Assembly (NCBI GenBank): GCA_002413325.1
Contig: DHWT01000022.1
Coordinates: forward strand, 1 to 9,749
Length of the DNA: 9,749 nucleotides
DNA from: Chitinophagaceae bacterium UBA5175
Lineage (GTDB): Bacteria > Bacteroidota > Bacteroidia > Chitinophagales > Chitinophagaceae
Reading direction: 5' to 3'
Shown here: positions 6,983 to 9,749 of the stretch, piece after piece
Layout of the letters: each line of letters begins with the position of its first letter
Numbering within the stretch: the stretch's first letter is position 1
Position numbers and translations under genes: made by a program
Notes under the pieces: generated by a model
The model's database searches: none
The model's input: the letters and a program-made list of their open reading frames with translations, nothing else
What the model was told of the DNA's origin: nothing

Positions 6983-7337
6983 ATGGTTATTTTTATCTGT
7001 TGAAAGGATCTAGAAGCCCGCAATGACCGTTTGTCTATTGCTCTTTCAAAACTAAATGATGGAAATACCCGGAAAGAATTCAATCGCTGAACAACCATTT
7101 AAATAGATGAATGGGAATAATGGCTTTTTTACCTACGGCTCAGTTATCGGAACGAAGAAGGGTTCGGACACCTGGATCGGTATTATCATGTCTGAAACAA
7201 AAATGAATGGAACGGTAAAAAAGGCTGACAATATTAGAGAGGTAAACAAACAACAATTGAAGCTGTTTCTTTTAAATATTAAAGTCAAACAAAATGACTG
7301 TCTGGGCTTTATCTTATAAGCATATGGTTTGTGGAAA
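6983..7337. other. 355-base intergenic region upstream of the lipoprotein and downstream of the glycoside hydrolase
   Basis: No convincing gene. The right-hand part (about 7120-7337) is downstream of the glycoside hydrolase gene and holds only a weak stem, AGTCA/TGACT at 7283-7287 and 7295-7299. On the minus strand this stem is followed by a T-rich stretch and could be a poor terminator. The left-hand part carries element copy 2 (7083-7116) and the leader of the lipoprotein gene, whose ATG sits in the context ACCATATG. Confidence 0.5.
7083..7116 (-). promoter_or_regulatory. Duplicated upstream element, copy 2 (upstream of the lipoprotein gene)
   Basis: This copy matches 719-752 at 32 of 34 positions, with differences at 7089 (G for T) and 7114 (G for T). 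It contains the same CTATTTAAATGG core and TTGTT on the minus strand. Looser similarity (about 11 of 16) continues to about 7067. It ends about 100 bases before the lipoprotein start codon, close to the 122-base spacing of copy 1 to tssB. Beyond this stretch the two leaders do not resemble each other, which points to a functional site more than to a recent large duplication. Confidence 0.5.
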
Positions 7338-9290
7338 TCAGGTACTCGCTAATGTGGTGTAACTGGTAGCATGCAGTAAGAAATCTGCCTGGCCGTTGAT
7401 GACTGGTATGGGTTTTCCAGCCTCCATCGCATGCGTTTTGTCTGTAACGATTACCCGCAGGGACTTCACTTTTTTGGGCAGTCCCGTCAGGTAGACCTGC
7501 CGGGCGGCCCCGTTGTTCACCAGCTGGATGGAATAAACCCCTTTATCATGATCGCCCAGCGCGGCACAGGTCACATCAGCCGTACCCGACCGGATGGGCA
7601 TGGCTTGTAAACCGTCCGGGACCGAAGCCAGTTGTTTGAGATTCCAGAACCGTTGTGTAGGACGAAGCGGACCGCGATCCCCATAAATACCACCACCCGC
7701 AAGAAGCGAATAATCGGAGGTGAGCTGCCATTGGAGAATGGATTCCGGCTGACAAATAGCCAGTAGCCGGATATACAGATTGATTTCCTTTAAAGCATAC
7801 GCCGGCTCTTCGAAAATGGCAGGATAAGCCCAGGCAGCCGCATCAATGCTTCCTTCTGCAACCAACAGGGGAAGATGCATTGCAGTAGCGGCATCCGCCC
7901 ACTGCTGAAGGGTCAGGGAATCCCAGCCACGCCAGGAGTGAAAGGAAACTGCCCCGATAAATGGGTGCGTGGCAGTATCCCTCATGGCGGGTTCGATAAA
8001 TGAGTAAGTGGTTGCATCCGAATTATCACCCAGTAAGAGCTTCGTCTGTAAACCCCTCGAGACAAAATAGGCGCCCAGTCCTTTAATGAGTTCTGCATGT
8101 TCTTCTCCTGTTTGACGGATATTGATGCCGAGATCCGATTCATTGAATGAAAAATCGGCAATCTCCACACCATATGCATCTTTCAGATATGCTATATAGT
8201 CTGCAATGGATTTATATATTTCGTTTGTTTTTGAATGATCTAACGGATTACCCCACACGCCGTCCGGCCCGGGTTTGAATTTTGGAGTACCGGTGATTGC
8301 CCAAGTCGGTGGGGCCCATGCTGTAAGTATTACAGGCATACCCATTTTATATAACTTTTGTGCCATTTCCATTGACTGCTGCACATGGGGATTCAGTCTG
8401 CCGGCTTTTGCTTCTGCAATGGGATCGTTGTTGATAACCGGCTGCCAGAGGCGCCAGGGCATTTCCACACGTCCCCAGGCCACACGTAAATTTTTGAGGC
8501 AATAATCAATGACCTCCGGGTCAACTTCAGGGTTTTGCAATCGGAAATTTCCACCGAGTCCTTCAAATGGCCGCCCTGTATTGGCCGTATTTAATGTGAG
8601 CGTAACCGGTTTTCTGTCAATAAGCCCGGATGCATGTATGGTGAAGCTTTTTACATAGGTTTGTTTGGTTTCCAAATCTCCTGTATGCAAAGGAAACCAT
8701 ACCCGGATGAATGTATCATTTTTCCCAGGAGTTTTTTTTATGACCAGGTGAGTTGCATCCCGGAAATTTAATTTTAACTGACGTTTTTTGCTGATAAACT
8801 GAATGGATCTGGCCGGATATGCCAGGTATTTAAGCAATACAGCCGGAGGCGCGGATAAATGAACCGGTTTTAAATGATCCAGCTGAATGCTTCCATTAGA
8901 ATAATATTCCATGGGAAGCAGGAAACCGTAGTAAACGCCTTGCGCAGGTATATCCGCCCGGGCTGCCAGTTCTATATTTACTTCAGCGCTGCTTTTCCCG
9001 TTATCTGATACAGTCTCCGTAAAATAGAGGCTGTCAAGATTTGATGATATGATTTGTGTATTTCCCTTTCTTGAATACATAGGCCGCTGTCGCTCTTTAC
9101 CGGTAGTAAGAATCCCGGACCCGTCTTTTTGTGCCAGGTTGATTTGGGTTTCGAATTGCAATAACTGTCCGTCGATCCGGATACCGGAAATATTGCCCCA
9201 GGGCTCGACTTCTGTCTGGCTGAATAATGGGTAAAATGCAAACAGAGCAAGTGTTAAAGGCAGACTGATCAGTAAAAGGTATTTTTTCAT
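7338..9290 (-). CDS. Secreted clan GH-A glycoside hydrolase, resembling family GH30 O-glycosyl hydrolases
   Basis: A protein of 650 residues. The N-terminal signal peptide (about 1-24, ending LFSQ) implies export. A beta-rich region follows (about 30-225), then a TIM barrel starting near 230 with FEGLGGNF (242-249). The likely acid/base is E384 in FSFNESDLG and the likely nucleophile is E479 in LLVAEGS, the NE...E arrangement of clan GH-A. Other barrel residues visible are WAPPTW (325-330) and FHSW (450-453). A C-terminal beta domain (about 560-650) completes a GH30-like layout. It would hydrolyse glycosidic bonds of a polysaccharide or glycoconjugate outside the cytoplasm, but the substrate cannot be read from sequence. 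No SusC/SusD pair is visible nearby. The start context is CCATATG. It may be cotranscribed with the amidohydrolase gene 182 bases upstream. Confidence 0.8.
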   Translation of the reverse strand: MKKYLLLISLPLTLALFAFYPLFSQTEVEPWGNISGIRIDGQLLQFETQINLAQKDGSGILTTGKERQRPMYSRKGNTQIISSNLDSLYFTETVSDNGKSSAEVNIELAARADIPAQGVYYGFLLPMEYYSNGSIQLDHLKPVHLSAPPAVLLKYLAYPARSIQFISKKRQLKLNFRDATHLVIKKTPGKNDTFIRVWFPLHTGDLETKQTYVKSFTIHASGLIDRKPVTLTLNTANTGRPFEGLGGNFRLQNPEVDPEVIDYCLKNLRVAWGRVEMPWRLWQPVINNDPIAEAKAGRLNPHVQQSMEMAQKLYKMGMPVILTAWAPPTWAITGTPKFKPGPDGVWGNPLDHSKTNEIYKSIADYIAYLKDAYGVEIADFSFNESDLGINIRQTGEEHAELIKGLGAYFVSRGLQTKLLLGDNSDATTYSFIEPAMRDTATHPFIGAVSFHSWRGWDSLTLQQWADAATAMHLPLLVAEGSIDAAAWAYPAIFEEPAYALKEINLYIRLLAICQPESILQWQLTSDYSLLAGGGIYGDRGPLRPTQRFWNLKQLASVPDGLQAMPIRSGTADVTCAALGDHDKGVYSIQLVNNGAARQVYLTGLPKKVKSLRVIVTDKTHAMEAGKPIPVINGQADFLLHATSYTTLAST

Positions 9291-9472
9291 ATGGGGCAGT
9301 TAAATTACGAAAAATATGATCTCTTCCGTTTACAGCGGAATCTTAAGCAGTACGCAATAGGGTGTGGCAGTTATCTTACGGATCTTGAATGGAACCGGTT
9401 ATGCCATGTATATTATAATCAATAAAGGGATGATGTTGCTGATCACTTTGTAGAGAACAGGCTCCTTGATTT

Positions 9473-9749
9473 TTACTGCTGACCAGGCCCCGATACCGGC
9501 GTGGGAGCGGGTATGGGTTCCGGTTGATTGACATGTTCTTTTTCCCAGCTCCTCACTTTAATCCGTGCAGCGTCAAACAGCTTTTCATAATTTCCTTTTA
9601 GCAGTTTCTGTTTTGCCTCCGGTGTCAATTGTGCAAACAGGGGTGCATACAGGTGATAAATTTTCAGGTATTTTTCCTGGTCTGCGGGCGCCACCTCGTC
9701 TGTTCCGAATAAAAAGCGGTCTGGAAATTTGTTGATCAGTGCCGCTGTG
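9473..9749 (-). CDS. Amidohydrolase-2 family metal-dependent hydrolase (C-terminal fragment, cut by right edge)
   Basis: The open frame enters from the right edge and ends at a TGA at 9473-9475. About 91 residues are visible. They begin TAALINKFPDRFLFGTDEVA, where the Asp of FGTD corresponds to the metal-binding or catalytic Asp at the end of the last barrel strand in the amidohydrolase superfamily. Next comes a helical segment with LTPEAKQKLLKGNYEKLFD, the usual closing motif of this family (L-x-G-N-x-x-x-L-F). The protein ends with a Pro-rich tail (PEPIPAPTP). A shorter reading that starts at the GTG at 9694 is not the true start, because coding clearly continues upstream. The substrate is unknown. 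The gene has the same orientation as the glycoside hydrolase downstream, with 182 bases between them and no visible gene there. Confidence 0.75.
   Translation of the reverse strand, partial: TAALINKFPDRFLFGTDEVAPADQEKYLKIYHLYAPLFAQLTPEAKQKLLKGNYEKLFDAARIKVRSWEKEHVNQPEPIPAPTPVSGPGQQ

Noticed and set aside
7107..7319. Plus-strand open frame of 70 codons in the gap between the lipoprotein and hydrolase genes
   Set aside because: Its ATG lies inside the duplicated element, the composition is not protein-like, and no domain is recognisable. Treated as chance.
590..9293. CATATG at the start codons of tssB, the lipoprotein gene and the hydrolase gene
   Set aside because: Could look like a shared signal, but AT-rich starts without a Shine-Dalgarno sequence make this short match easy to get by chance.
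9324..9340. TTCCG/CGGAA stem between the amidohydrolase and hydrolase genes
   Set aside because: Only 5 base pairs and no adjacent T-tract on the minus strand; likely chance.
9473..9694. A separate 73-residue gene starting at GTG 9694
   Set aside because: The same frame continues to the right edge with a clear amidohydrolase motif (FPDRFLFGTDE), so this is the C-terminal end of a longer gene.
1..9749. CRISPR arrays, tRNA or rRNA genes, insertion sequences
   Set aside because: No regularly spaced repeats, cloverleaf-like sequences, rRNA motifs or transposase motifs were seen on either strand.

Overview
The window looks like a Bacteroidetes chromosome, probably from the Chitinophaga/Flavobacteria side of the phylum. 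Signs of this are the gene families, start codons without clear Shine-Dalgarno sequences, an outer-membrane barrel ending in an aromatic residue, and moderate GC content. The family placement is inference. Most of the window is one side of a type VI secretion system of the Bacteroidetes-specific subtype (T6SS-iii).

Bases 1-5568, minus strand. Read in the direction of transcription, the order is: an outer-membrane beta-barrel gene (5568 to 4709, broken by a one-base frameshift at about 4912), tssE (baseplate wedge), a tssO-like gene (inner-membrane anchored periplasmic coiled coil), clpV/tssH (sheath-recycling AAA+ ATPase), a 156-base gap holding a repeated element and an inverted repeat, tssB (small sheath subunit), and the first 43 codons of tssC (large sheath subunit), which runs off the left edge. 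The barrel stop codon, read in the restored frame, lies 2 bases before the tssE start. The barrel is therefore part of the T6SS transcription unit.

Bases 5682-6443, plus strand. tssN, a polytopic inner-membrane protein that defines T6SS-iii, is transcribed divergently from the barrel gene across a 113-base shared promoter region.

Bases 6464-7337. A small lipoprotein-like gene on the minus strand converges on tssN. About 100 bases upstream of it lies a second copy of the repeated element that sits upstream of tssB (34 bases, 2 mismatches, same orientation, similar distance to the start codon). This suggests shared regulation of the lipoprotein and the sheath genes.

Bases 7338-9749, minus strand. 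A secreted clan GH-A glycoside hydrolase, and upstream of it the C-terminal part of an amidohydrolase-2 family gene cut by the right edge. These look like ordinary catabolic genes outside the T6SS.

Hcp, VgrG, TssF, TssG, TssK, TssP, TssQ and TssR are not visible as recognisable genes here. If present, they lie elsewhere, most simply beyond the left edge. The points most worth a second look are the tssE-coupled barrel and its homopolymer frameshift, the duplicated upstream element, and the heptad-spaced cysteine pairs in the TssO-like protein.
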